A DNA stretch of 64,000 nucleotides. Origin: Agapanthus africanus (Eukaryota > Streptophyta > Magnoliopsida > Asparagales > Amaryllidaceae). The notes under the pieces were generated by a model that saw only the letters and a program-made list of their open reading frames with translations, made no database searches and had not been told where the DNA came from. Numbering within the stretch: the stretch's first letter is position 1; each line of letters begins with the position of its first letter. The stretch covers positions 513,975,772 to 514,039,771 of the forward strand of contig JASDDO010000001.1 of the NCBI GenBank assembly GCA_030015575.1, in the 5' to 3' direction. Position numbers and translations under genes: made by a program. This document shows, one piece after another, positions 46,526 through 57,438 of the stretch.

Positions 46526-47649
46526 ACATAGCTTGAATACTACTGAATACCCAAATGAAATGACGGAGGGCTACGAATGGTTTTGGCGAAACCGTGAACG
46601 TAGTGAACTTGATGTGACCGAAGGAACCTGATAGCTTTTAAAAGGAGTGGTTAAAGCTCCGCAATTTAAAAATATCATCTGTTTTAAAATAACCAAGTGG
46701 TTTCTTTTAAATTGTTCCAACGATTCATCTTTTGGTTTATTTTCTTTGCATTATAAATAATGCGCCCCATCATTAACCTATCATTGCAAAAAACAACGAA
46801 AATACAACGTCCTTTTATGCCATCCGCATTCGCCACTGGGTCCCGTCATCACCCGTTAGGTTACTTAACTAACGACAGAGCGGGGGCTGGGCTAGCGCGG
46901 GTGTAAAACATAAGTGACGTCTAAATAGCTATCATATATAGATATTGTACATTCATCAGACGCAATAATAGGCATTCCAGATCTCATATGAACTTTATTG
47001 GATTTGCAAGCAATCCGTATTTGTTTAGAGCCCGCAACAAAAGACGGATTACACAGTTGTGATGAATAGCCATTACCCCACCCTAGACCCCTACGGGTAC
47101 GGAAAACTACCCGCCAAATACCCGAAATGAAGCAGTCTCGCTCAACAAAGTGAGTAGGCCACTAAACACTTCAAAGTACCCGGTAGTTTGTGCACCCCAT
47201 CTTAGGTCTATCCTAGGAGCAAAAACAGTAAAATGAAATAATACAATGGTGGTTACAACCGCAACCTGGATGTGCCCCGCAAAATAATATTACAACATAT
47301 TACAGTTACATCGAATGAATGAATATAACAACCCATCTCAAAACCCCGGCTAATCATCACAACAGTCCAATACGGTTCACAACCACAAACAGTAAAAACC
47401 ATTACAGAAATGTGCAATCCTCTGCCAACCGACATACTAGCATTTAGGGGAGGTTTACGAACACATTATACAAACACAGATATAATCATATTAGCAAACA
47501 TCGTAAAATTTCGATCGAGAAAAACACTTTAGATTCTACTCCAAAACTTCTCTGTCCACCTGAGATCTTAGCAGAAAATAAAATATCCCAGAAACATCAT
47601 TATTAACACCTAGGAGTTACTGAAGAAATTGGGGCTGACTCGGACCCAA

Positions 47650-47703
47650 CTCGGCCGCGGATCCGCAGCGGATAGCATGGATCCGCCGCGGTTCCGCGGT
47701 AAG
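47650..47703. repeat. GC-rich palindromic boxes in copia-D leader
   Basis: GGCCGCGGATCCGC and GGATCCGCCGCGGTTCCGCG, about 205-255 nt after the primer site. Confidence 0.82.
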
Positions 47704-47894
47704 TTACCCGAGTCACAGGTCTAAATTTCTGCAGTAGCCCTAGTTTTTCCTTCTTGTTATTCTGAAGCTCCCTGAAAAATTTTTAGAGCCAGTTTTAAAT
47801 TCGACAGAAACTGTGATAATTCGATGATGTTTCCGGTTCTTTTTGCGTTCGAAATTCATATGACTTTGCTAATGAGTTAATTATTATTTAGCGA

Positions 47895-47907
47895 GACTCT
47901 GATACCA
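47895..47907 (-). other. primer binding site (initiator Met tRNA), copia-D
   Basis: The reverse complement is TGGTATCAGAGTC, one base from the LTR. Confidence 0.93.
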
Positions 47908-47908
47908 C

Positions 47909-49780
47909 TGTAAGTCGATGTACAACACACCACGATCAGCGGGGAGGCGGAATAATGAAAAACGATCTTGTTTAAAGTGTAAACATCGGCTAACCGAGAA
48001 TCTTTGCATAAACAATAACTAACAAGAAACCATAGAAGAGTTAACTACTATGATAAGTGATTATACCTAAAGAACCGAGTCCTTCGTCTTGTCGTTCTCC
48101 ACGTCCTCTCCGGCCTTCTCTATGTAGTAGAAGATCCACCCGAGAGCTTTACTACAACCTTCACCTCTTACTTGAGGTAACTAGGTTTCTTAAATCGCTA
48201 ATCTAAGTAACCTAGGTGATATAGAGAATGGTTAAGGATTAAGTAGTCTACTCTAATCCTTGGTCTCAACACATGAGAGGGGAGGAATAGGGTTTGAAGA
48301 GGGAGAGCTTGAGGAGAGAGAAAGTGAGCAAGAGAATGAGACGAGAAAATGAGCTATCATAATATATATCAAGCATTATGATTTATCCAAATAAAAGAAA
48401 ATAAATGATTAATCATCATGCTTAATAAATATAAGAGGATGATTCATCTCCATGAGTCATTAAGCATTTATGATGCATTAATGACATGGATGAATCACTC
48501 AAATGACTCACTAATCTCATTTAATGCATATGCCACCTTAACCCCCAAGTCATCATCTTCTAGAAGCTTCTCGCGCAATTACAAGAACGCCCCTCCTATC
48601 CGTGAAAACACGGAAAAACTTTAGACTGTATAAATCCAATAACCGGATACTAGAAACTGGCTTAAACCAAAGCCGACTAGTAAAAACTGTCTGGATGTCT
48701 TACGTCCGAACCCTTGTCGTAAAACCATACGACCTCTATATTGTTTCGCCTGGAGTAGGGAAACTCTCTGTGTGGGACTCTAGAGACTCGACTTCTACGC
48801 TGGCAGTGGGTTTAACCATAGACCGCAAGCTGCACTAGCTGTACATAACGGTCCCTAGGTAGATGTCGATAAGAAGGCCGATGAGGAAACCCATCCGAAC
48901 TCCTACTGAGTCTGATGTGACAATCTCCGTACTGTCCGGTCTGTTCGTCTAAGACTATCGCATATCGAGTCTAGGGGGCAGCAAGCGTCAGTCCCCTAAT
49001 AGCGGTATAAGTCATGTCGGAGCGAAGCCCATTACACCCTGAGAAACTACTGGAACCTACCAGCAAATCTCGCTTGCCCTGGCCAGGGACTTTGCGTAAT
49101 GGATCTCTGACACGGCGCGATATCAACCCCCAATACCGAGAGAGACGAATCCTGTCTAACCGCCACTGCCTCCAAGTGCTCGGGACTGCACCCAACTGCT
49201 ACCTGTTTGCACGACTCCTTTGAGCCGTGGTAGGGTAGCAATCTAAGAACAGTGGGACACACTCGAGGCGAAGCAGCAGTGTCAAGTCTGCGTACTATGC
49301 TGTACTCATGTCACCTAGGAACTGTTCACTGACGACTGGTATAAAACCAACCAACAGTTCCCTGTGAGTCCTGTCCGGTATACCCGTAACCTAACGAGCA
49401 CCTGCATACTATCTCCAGTACGACGTACTGATGGCTGTGGGACAGACCATCTCCCCAACTGGGATGAGAAGCGTACACACTAGTCTACTCCAGAGTATCG
49501 ATGCCCTGTCTCGATAATCCTACGACTAGGGACCTGAATAAGGATGTGCTTGTAGACTACCCAGCCCCCACTAGTGTGACTGCCATCACAACGCTGGTAG
49601 TCAAGCAAGATCCTAAGAGCTCTATCAATACGTATACTCATATATTAAGATAGAAAAACCAAGTAGCATACTACCATGTTTAGCAAGACTGTTATATATA
49701 TGTGAATATCCCAAGCTTCCATTAAGTAATATACAAACTAGTATGATACAATAATGGCCCCTAGGGCATATACACTAACA
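47909..49780 (-). repeat. copia-D 5' LTR
   Basis: Partner of 39978-41867; same ends. Confidence 0.95.
48558..48570. promoter_or_regulatory. three-unit heat-shock element, copia-D 5' LTR
   Basis: TTC-ta-GAA-gc-TTC, identical to the other LTR. Confidence 0.85.
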
Positions 49781-49785
49781 GACTC
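49781..49785 (+). other. target site duplication of copia-D (right)
   Basis: GACTC. Confidence 0.93.
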
Positions 49786-50928
49786 TTCACTTTCCTAGTC
49801 TGTATCCTTTGCAGGCTACGAGCTTCTTTGTGACTCTGAATATAATTCGCTGACCCCACCTTCTATTGTTTTTCCGCCAACATTAGATCTCAAACTTTTA
49901 CCTTCTCATCTTAAATATGCATATTTAGGTGAGAATGAATCGTTGCATGTTATCATATCAGCTTCTCTAGCCTCAGAGCAAGAGAATGCGCTTTTAACGG
50001 TATTGAGATCTAATAGGCAGGCGTTTGGTTGGACTATGGCTGACATCAAAGGGATTAGTCCATTAATAGTTGAACATCATATACATCTGATGGATGAAGC
50101 CAAGCCAACCCGAGAACCACAAATACGGTTGAACCCCGTCATGAAGGATGCGGTGAAGAAAGAAATTGTCAAATGCCTTGACAATGGTATCATTTACCCA
50201 ATCTCTGATAGCTAATGGGTAAGTCCAATTCATATAGTCCCTAAGAAATCTAGCATTACGGTCATAACAAATGAGGCAAATGAGTTAATCTAGACACGCA
50301 CTCGAACTGGGTGGCGTGTATGTATTGATTATAGAAAACGCAATGCCGCAACAAGGAAAGATCACTTTCCTCTGCCTTTTATTGACCAAGTGTTAGAACG
50401 CTTAGCTGGAAGGGAATATTATTATTTCATAGACGGATACTCTGGATATAACCAGGTCTGCCAAAAAGGATCAAGACAAAACCACATTTACTTGTCCTTT
50501 TGGTACTTTTGCTTATAGGCGCATGCCCTTTGGGTTATGCAATGATCCCGCTACATTTCAACGGTGTATGATGGGGATATTCTCGGACATGGTCGAGAAT
50601 TTTCTGGAGATTTTCATGGACGATTTCTTGATATTCGGAGATTCTTTTGCTGACTGCCTATCTCATCTTGACGCAGTTCTTACTCGTTGTAAAGAGAAGA
50701 ACTTAACCTTGAATTGGGAAAAATGCCATTTCATGGTCCAAGAGGGAATTGTGCTTGGACATGTCATTTCATGGAAGGCATTAAGGTTGACAAAGCCAAA
50801 ATAGATGTCATTCAAAACCTTCATCATTTAAATGCGTCAAAGATATACGATCCTTTCTTGGCCATGCAGGCTTTTATCGGAGATTTATTAAGGATTTTAG
50901 CAAAATTGCTAGACCCTTAACTCTTCTC
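49786..50928 (+). pseudogene. H reverse transcriptase
   Basis: The pre-RT segment (LKYAYLGENESLHVIISASL) leads into RT with FGWTMADIKGISPLIVEHHI, stop TAA at 50213, then WVSPIHIVPKK, a further stop (~50292), and WRVCIDYRKRNAATRKDHFP in the same frame. A frameshift near 50460 precedes MPFGLCNDPATFQRCMMGIF. The active site reads FMDD (EIFMDDFLIFGDSF), which is normal for Athila RTs. Another frameshift near 50775 precedes [12 protein letters not shown]. So RT is recognisable end to end but split over three frames. Confidence 0.9.
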
Positions 50929-52767
50929 TTGGCCAAGGACACAACCTTTCACTTTGACTCGGATTATGAGGCAGCATTTGACTCACTCAAACACTCTCTC
51001 ATTACAGCCCTCGTTTTATCTTCTCCGGATTGGAACCACCCGGTTGAGCTTATGTGTGATGCATCAGATTTTGCAGTTGGTGCAGTCTTAGGACAACATA
51101 TTGAAAAGATACCACACGTGATCTATTATGCAAGTAAGACCCTGAACGATGCTCAAATTAACTATACAACTACTGAAAAAGAACTTTTGGCGGTTGTATT
51201 CGCATTAGAAAAATTCAGGTCTTACTTGATTGGCTCACCAATTGTTGTGTACACTGACCACTCCGCCTTGAAACATCTTTTGGCGAAGAAGGATGCTAAA
51301 GGTAGGCTAATATGTTGGATCCTTCTATTACAAGAATTTGATCTTGTTATTAAAGATAAGAAAGGATGTGAAAATCTTATAGCCGACCATCTTTCGCGCA
51401 TCTCTTCATCACCTGTGACCCTGCCGATCAATGATTCTTTTCCGGACGAACAACTCTTGAATGTATCCAACGAACCTTGGTTCAGGGATATTGTGAATTA
51501 TCTTGCTACGGGACTTATTCCCTGTGAATGGTCAAAACAGGACAAACATCGATTTCTATCCCAAGTAAAATATTTTTATTGGGATGAACCATATCTGTTT
51601 AAGTATTGTCCTGACCAGATCATTCGCAGGTGTGTTCCCAATGCTGAATTCAAGAGTATTCTATCTTTCTGTCATGATCAGGCATGTGGGGGTCACTTTG
51701 GTCCTCGAAAGACGGCGGCGAAGGTTTTGCAATGCGGTTTTTACTGGCCGGCTTTATTCAAAGATGCATTTGATCATTGCAAAGCCTGTGCACAGTGTCA
51801 ACATAAGGGTAGGATTTCCCGGAGAAATGAGATGTCACTTCAACCCATCTTGGTGGTTGAAATTTTTGACGTTTGGCGTATTGACTTTATGGGTCCTTTT
51901 CCCAACTCTTTTGGGAATTTGTACATATTACTTGCGGTTGATTACGTCTCGAAATGGGTAGAAGCTATTCCTTGTCGCACTAATGACAAAAAGGTTGTCA
52001 TTAAGTTCTTGAAAGAAAACATCTTTTCGCGATTTAGACACCCATGCGCTATCATTAACGATAACGGGACACATTTCTGTAACCGGTCTTTCGAGACTTT
52101 GATGCGGAAATATGCAATTAACCACAAACTTTCCACACCCTATCATCCCCAAACGAGCGGGCAAGCTGAGGTTTCAAACAGACAAATCAAACAAATTTTG
52201 GAGAAAACGGTTTCTAAAAATCGAAAAGATTGGTCAACCAAATTGACGGATGCTCTTTGGGCGTTCTGAACTGCATATAAAACCGATCTAGGTATGTCTC
52301 CTTACAGACTAGTATTTGGAAAGGCTTGTCACCTTCCGATCGAGATCGAGCACAAAGCAATATGGGCCATTAGAGGACTTAACTTTGACTTAAATCAATC
52401 CTGCAACTTTCGGAAGCTGCAATTAAACGAGCTAAGCGAACTCCGTGATGAAACTTATGATAATGCTGTAATTGTAAAGAATCGGACTAAGCTATTTCAC
52501 GATAAAAACATTTTGAGAAAAACTTTTACACCTGGTCAATAAGTCTTTCTTTATGATTCACGACTCTATCTTCATGCGGGTAGGCTACGATCTCGGTGGA
52601 AAGGACCTTTTGTTGTGCGGTATGTATACCCGCACGGGGCAGTTGAGGTTGAAAATATTGAAAACGGTACATTTTTCAAAGTAAATGGACATAGATTAAA
52701 GCCGTATTTTTCCACTGACCCCACGGAGAAGCTCCTGTTTTTACAGGAGCCGCATTATCTTGGTTAA
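50929..52767 (+). pseudogene. H RNase H-integrase
   Basis: One frame with only two nonsense codons (TGA 52267, TAA 52540). RNase [39 protein letters not shown] and [11 protein letters not shown]. Integrase: zinc-binding H2C2 part ([18 protein letters not shown], then CKACAQC) and the core with Asp in [10 protein letters not shown], Asp in IINDNGTHF and Glu in SGQAEVSNR. The C-terminal part has [17 protein letters not shown] and RSRWKGPFVVRYVYPHGAVE. The TGA at 52267 stands where Arg CGA is expected. Natural stop at 52765. Confidence 0.92.
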
Positions 52768-54140
52768 AAATTCCTCCGTCTCACCTCCATGTCTTGTAAA
52801 ATACTGTATCATCTTTAGAATGGAAGTGAGTGAAAAAAATAAGTTTGGGAGAGATTTTCACGATCATATTTATTGCCCCCGTTAATAAATTTCCTCCCAA
52901 GCTTACAGGTTTTTGTGATCCAGCAGATGGCAACAGTGAGGACACTGTTGTAAATAATTTTGGGGGAGCTTTGTGCTTATTTACGCATCACTTTGCATTA
53001 TACTTTGCATAAGCACAAAACATATAAAAAAAATGATAAAAATATTTAATATTTAATAAGATAATAAAAGATTAGATAGTGAAAAATTGCATCCAAAAGA
53101 TTGGAAAAGTTTAAGAAAACCAAGAAAATTAGAAGTTTTCTTAAAAAAAAACTAGTAATAAGTAGTTATGAGCCGTTTTCCCAAGAGTTAGTAAGATGAA
53201 AGAAGTCACTAATCTGAGGATAAAAATAAGTCTGAAAAATAGTTCCTATTCTGGAAGCCAAACATTTGAACGTTAATACCCTACTATACGCACTTACACA
53301 CGTCTTGAAACTCGGGATAGTAGAGGATATCTTGAAATGCTCTTTTCTAAAAGCCGAAGTATGAAGGAAATTATAAATGAATAAAAGATAAAATGGTGAA
53401 GAAAAATGAACACGGATTTTGTTATCACCAAACCAGCATAAAAAATATAGCGAGGGTGCTTCATCACCTAGTGCCTTAGACCAACTGGTTTAGGAGTCAC
53501 TGCTAAGCCTTAGGTGTTGCAAGACGAGGAAAATGCTAATACACCTAATCAGCAAGAACATGAGTAATCGGTCGATTAGTACCTCAAGAAGTATTAACGA
53601 TCGTATGAAAATGTGTAAGCAAATCCAGCTAAATATTCATCGATTAAAAAGTACTGAGGTAGATGGACAAGAGTATGATAGCTAGAATTGAATTCTCCGA
53701 GTTTAGGGATGTCTTTACACACACATAGGGTTATATGATCGATGTTTGGAAGAAAGGTAGGAATGAAGAATAAAGACGATGTTTTATTGAGGGATGATGT
53801 GATTTCTAACATCTGTTCATGACTATTAAGATAGGGCTCATGACAACCGAAATGCTAATGTAGTTGGAAACTCTAATTTTCAAAGTCTTTCTTTTACAAT
53901 TCTTATCTTTATATGTAACTTTCACGGTCTTCCTTTTATTATTGGATTTTGTGGGTGCAATCCGCTGAAAACCCTCAGGAGACAACACTCCTCCTACTAG
54001 GGACACCTAGAGGTTTAAAGGCTTGTTGCACGTGCTCAGTGCAATCATGTTGCCTACGAAAGTGTGCTAGTTAGTTCTTCTTCTTCTTATATTTTCTCCT
54101 TCACCAGAATAAAACAAGTTTGCTCGAGACGACCAAAATT
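52768..54140 (+). other. H 3' non-coding region
   Basis: AT-rich, no ORF above ~70 residues and no env-like sequence. It contains two extra purine tracts like the 3' one, AAGTTTGGGAGAGAT (52840) and ATTTTGGGGGAGC (52959). A pyrimidine-rich stretch lies near 54070-54110. Confidence 0.7.
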
Positions 54141-54155
54141 AAGTTTGGGGGAATT
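54141..54155 (+). other. polypurine tract, H
   Basis: AAGTTTGGGGGAATT directly before TGATCAG. Confidence 0.93.
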
Positions 54156-55883
54156 TGATCAGTCGAAAATATTGCATTTTTAACACATCGATTTCCCTAC
54201 TCTTTGTAACCATCTAAAGGTGTTTGGTATAAATATAGCATATATTAGCAATTCGTCTGCAAAATATCAAATAACATGTGTTATACACTATAACCGGCAT
54301 TATGAGGAAAATTGTATGTTTATTATTACATACATGATCTTTGTATATCAAACACTTGTCTCGAAATTGTGTGCAGGAAATTATCCAGGTAAAAGAGCAA
54401 GAACTGCTAAAAGTGCTGATAAAACGCATCAAGTCAACGATTTGAAATCTGGCAGTAAACAAGAAAGTACAAAAATATTCCAGACATCAGGAAAGTGCCA
54501 TAAATCCAACATGAAACAACACTGGAAATTTCATGCATTAACTCCACAATACGGCCGCGGATCCGCGGCCGAGTCAGGCCGATCCGCCGCGGATCCGCGG
54601 CCGAGTCGACTCGTTTGCAGCAGAAACTTTTTGGAGGACTCTTCTTTTAACGGCCAAACTTCTTCAAGGCGCCTCGAATTGTGTAGATTTCTCCAGAAGC
54701 TTCCCTTCTAACAGCCAAGCTTCTTGTGCAAGCTTAATACCTACTAAACTTCTCATGCAAGCTTCATAACAACCTAGCTTCTAGTAGATGATAAGCCAAG
54801 TTTCTAGGGGAAGCCAAAGGAAAAGCCATAAAAGGGACCTAGGGCTTCATTGAAAAGGTTGTTCGGTAGTTGTTCATCAATTAGGGTAAAATTCTAGCAA
54901 AATCAAAATCAATTCAAATCAAGTGAGGTGACACACTTGAGCTAAATCAAGATTCATCGAGTACCAAATCAAGCAAGCATTCAACGAGCCTTTGAAGCAC
55001 TGCCGATCTTCATCCGAGCAAGAGATCCACGATGATCGAGCCACGCAAAGATCGACGCCAAATTCCTTCTCAATTGAGTGAGCTAGAGATAGTCTTGTAA
55101 ACTTGAGTGAGAGTTGTAATTTGAAGAAGATCTAAATAAAGGTGAAAATCTTTATTCTTACTTTCTATTCATTCTCGCATTATGATATTCTTAGTTCTTG
55201 ATTGCTTTATAATGATGCGTGAGTAAATTCTCCGCTTGTAGCGGAATCGAGAAAATAGGTAGATGATGATGATTAAATTCTTGAACGATTCTTAAGTCTT
55301 ATATGTTTTGTAAACTTTAGGAAATTGAATCATCGAAATCCTAATTTGTGCGGGATAGCTTTCTTCGCTCCAAATTAGAGATCAATGATCGGTGATTCAA
55401 TTTGCTAGAGGCTAGAATTTGAATGATAATCAATGAAAGGACAAGGGATGATGATGAAGAAACCCTAGTTTCTTCAATAGATCCCTAAACCTCGTTGATC
55501 GTCATCGATCTAGCAACAAATCTTCAATAGATAAGAATTTGTAATAATTAATATTCATCATCACTTTCAATTGGATCGATTCTAACAAGCCTCTTTACAA
55601 ATCTTAATAATTCAAACGATTTGGATTTCTTGATCTCTATCATTTCTTGATTTTAGGTCTATTTCTTGATGATTCTTGAAACTAAAATCTCATGAATATT
55701 ACATCATTTTCTTTTATCTTTTAATTTTCAACTCAACTAAAACGATAACGAACAAATCACACTTTCTCAGTGGACGAGCCACATTCACCGACGAAACTAC
55801 AATAGACACCGTCAATTGATTGCGGTATAAATTTCTTTAGTTGTGAAACATTTTACTTAACACGTCAAGAAACGAATCAATCA
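54156..55883 (+). repeat. H 3' LTR
   Basis: Starts TGATCAGTCG and ends ATCAATCA. A 15-bp segment present in the 5' LTR near 35460 is missing near 55030. Confidence 0.95.
54553..54604. repeat. intact GC palindromes in H 3' LTR
   Basis: GGCCGCGGATCCGCGGCC (54553-54570) is a perfect 18-bp palindrome; GATCCGCCGCGGATCCGCGG follows at 54581. Confidence 0.95.
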
Positions 55884-57438
55884 GTGCCCGACGCAGCCTC
55901 CATCTTTTCAATGCCGGTGGGGCAAGTAACATAAGCCACTACTGTACTATTCTTCGGGACCATGTTCCCACCAGTGGATGTCGGTGTCTCAGGGCCGCAG
56001 GAAGAAGCTCCCAAGATGTCGTTCTTCGATCGACTGGCGACCACAACGGCCCTTCTCAACGGGCCATCCAATGCCGACGTCTCGGTCTTCAAAAGGCTGG
56101 GCAAGAACCCAAACGGGCCCACAAAGAAGCTCATGATATCTGAAGAGGCTACCCCAAAATGGATAGCCCTCCTAACTCCTGCTATAGGAGAAATCGTCAA
56201 AAGGTTTTCCCCTACCAGAAAGTCGGTCTTTGGAAGATTGGTCGGCCCACCCCAAACTTCAATCAAGACGTCAGTCTTCAACAGATTGACGCCAACAGCA
56301 TCCCCTCAGCAAAGCGAGGGACACGAAGATGCTGCTTCCAAATCTGAGCCAGCCCCATCTGCAAGACATGATCAACATCGTCACTGGCGCCGAGTAAGGA
56401 TAGATGGAAACAACTCCCCCTATGGACTTACCACACCAGCTCCAATGGTGCAAGTTGACACTGCTATTCAACTGGGAACAACTTTGATCTACTTAGGAGG
56501 GTATACAAGAACTCTCCAATGGCGGTGCTAAAGAAATCGCCCCCGCATGCAGAAACCACAATGCAGGCAAAGCCAGAGCGCCCCCATCAATGGCTCTCCT
56601 CCTAAATTCATAGGGTCTGGAGGAAAGTCCAGGACTCTGTGATCAACAAAGACTACTCTCATCGACCGAAGAAATCGAAGGCTCGGAAAGAGAAAGACCG
56701 TCCCTCCATCATACAGCGAGGGATTTCTTCTGCACAGGTGCCTATTACAATAGCTCCTTCAACTCTGACCTCTCACAAAAGAATGAGGCCAGAGAAAATC
56801 CCACCGCTGGCGGCAAACTCCAAAGCGATGGACCCAAATGCCCCAAGTATGGGGGCATGATCATACATACGGTCTACATGGATTCCGGGAAAGAAAAAAG
56901 CCGTGCTTCCGTGGGTCATCGACTGCAAACTCGGTCGCTGACAAAAGTTAAGGAGCAACAACAAAAGCTCCAAGAGATGCTGACCAAAATGGCAGCATTT
57001 ACCGGGCAGAAAGAAAGCTCGGACACAATAGCCGAACAACGCCAGGAGCAGGAGACCAATACAGAGTTCCTGCGAAGGGTACTTGATTGAAAGGACATGG
57101 AAGCTGCTGAGCAGGCTGCTAACATAAAGCATATGGCTCTTTTGTTCCAGGACATGGTTGGGATGATGATCCAGCCAGAACCTCAGTTGAGGATCCACCG
57201 ATAATCATCGAGGATGACAGAGGGGAAACATCAAACCCTCTTCCGACTTTATCAACATCAAAGGAGGAAACGATCTCCAAGGCCGCTCTTGATGATTACA
57301 TTGCTCAACAAATACGAGTTCATCAATCTAATAAAGCGGCTGGCCAAATCATCAGAACCGGGCGATCGTATCCAGGCTGGTATGAACAAATCAAGTACCC
57401 GCCGGGATATACGATCCCCAAATTTCATGTGTACAAGG
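55884..57438 (+). mobile_element. K1, continuation after H
   Basis: Begins with the right copy of GTGCC (55884-55888). The K1 gag frame resumes at 55889 and is cut by K2 at 57438. The rest of K1 would lie beyond K2, outside the window. Confidence 0.78.
55889..57438 (+). pseudogene. K1 gag (Tat type), frameshifted
   Basis: The frame from 34515 continues through TAA 55932 into 55962-56531. This part has four copies of a SxFxRL motif (MSFFDRLA, VSVFKRLG, KSVFGRLV, TSVFNRLT), a hallmark seen in gag proteins of Tat-like elements. Later frames carry a Gln/Lys-rich coiled-coil-like stretch (RSLTKVKEQQQKLQEMLTKM, 56930-57000) and the gag signature YPGWYEQIKYPPGYTIPKF (~57380-57435). The gag is then cut by K2. 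Frames change at least twice, and stops lie at 56529, 57088 and 57201. Confidence 0.78.

Larger units (their letters stand above)
45871..47894 (-). other. copia-D untranslated leader
   Basis: About 2 kb without a sustained ORF. It contains the gag-proximal stem (45885-45920), the triple motif and the GC palindrome box. Confidence 0.8.
39978..49780 (-). mobile_element. copia-D: Ty1/copia element inside H
   Basis: Direct LTRs of 1890 bp (39978-41867) and 1872 bp (47909-49780), Met-tRNA primer site, 2-kb leader, gag-protease, integrase-RT-RNase H, polypurine tract, and exact GACTC target duplication. It is the best-preserved element in the window: 9803 bp, with a 783-residue pol frame. Its few defects are listed under the genes. 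It is the innermost insertion of the H lineage and thus younger than H and K1. Confidence 0.96.
34586..55883 (+). mobile_element. H: Athila-like Ty3/gypsy element, nested host of copia-D
   Basis: Direct LTRs of 1746 and 1728 bp starting TGAT, an Asp-tRNA-type primer site (TGGCGTCGTTGCCGGGGA), gag-protease-RT-RNase H-integrase in order, a polypurine tract AAGTTTGGGGGAATT and an exact GTGCC target duplication. Copia-D sits between protease and RT. Without copia-D it is about 11.5 kb. No env-like ORF is seen after integrase. The gag and integrase C-terminal motifs ([26 protein letters not shown]) are of the Athila type. Confidence 0.95.

Noticed and set aside
52768..54155. An env-like ORF in H
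   Set aside because: Some Athila elements carry one, but no frame longer than about 70 residues and no membrane segment pattern is seen here.
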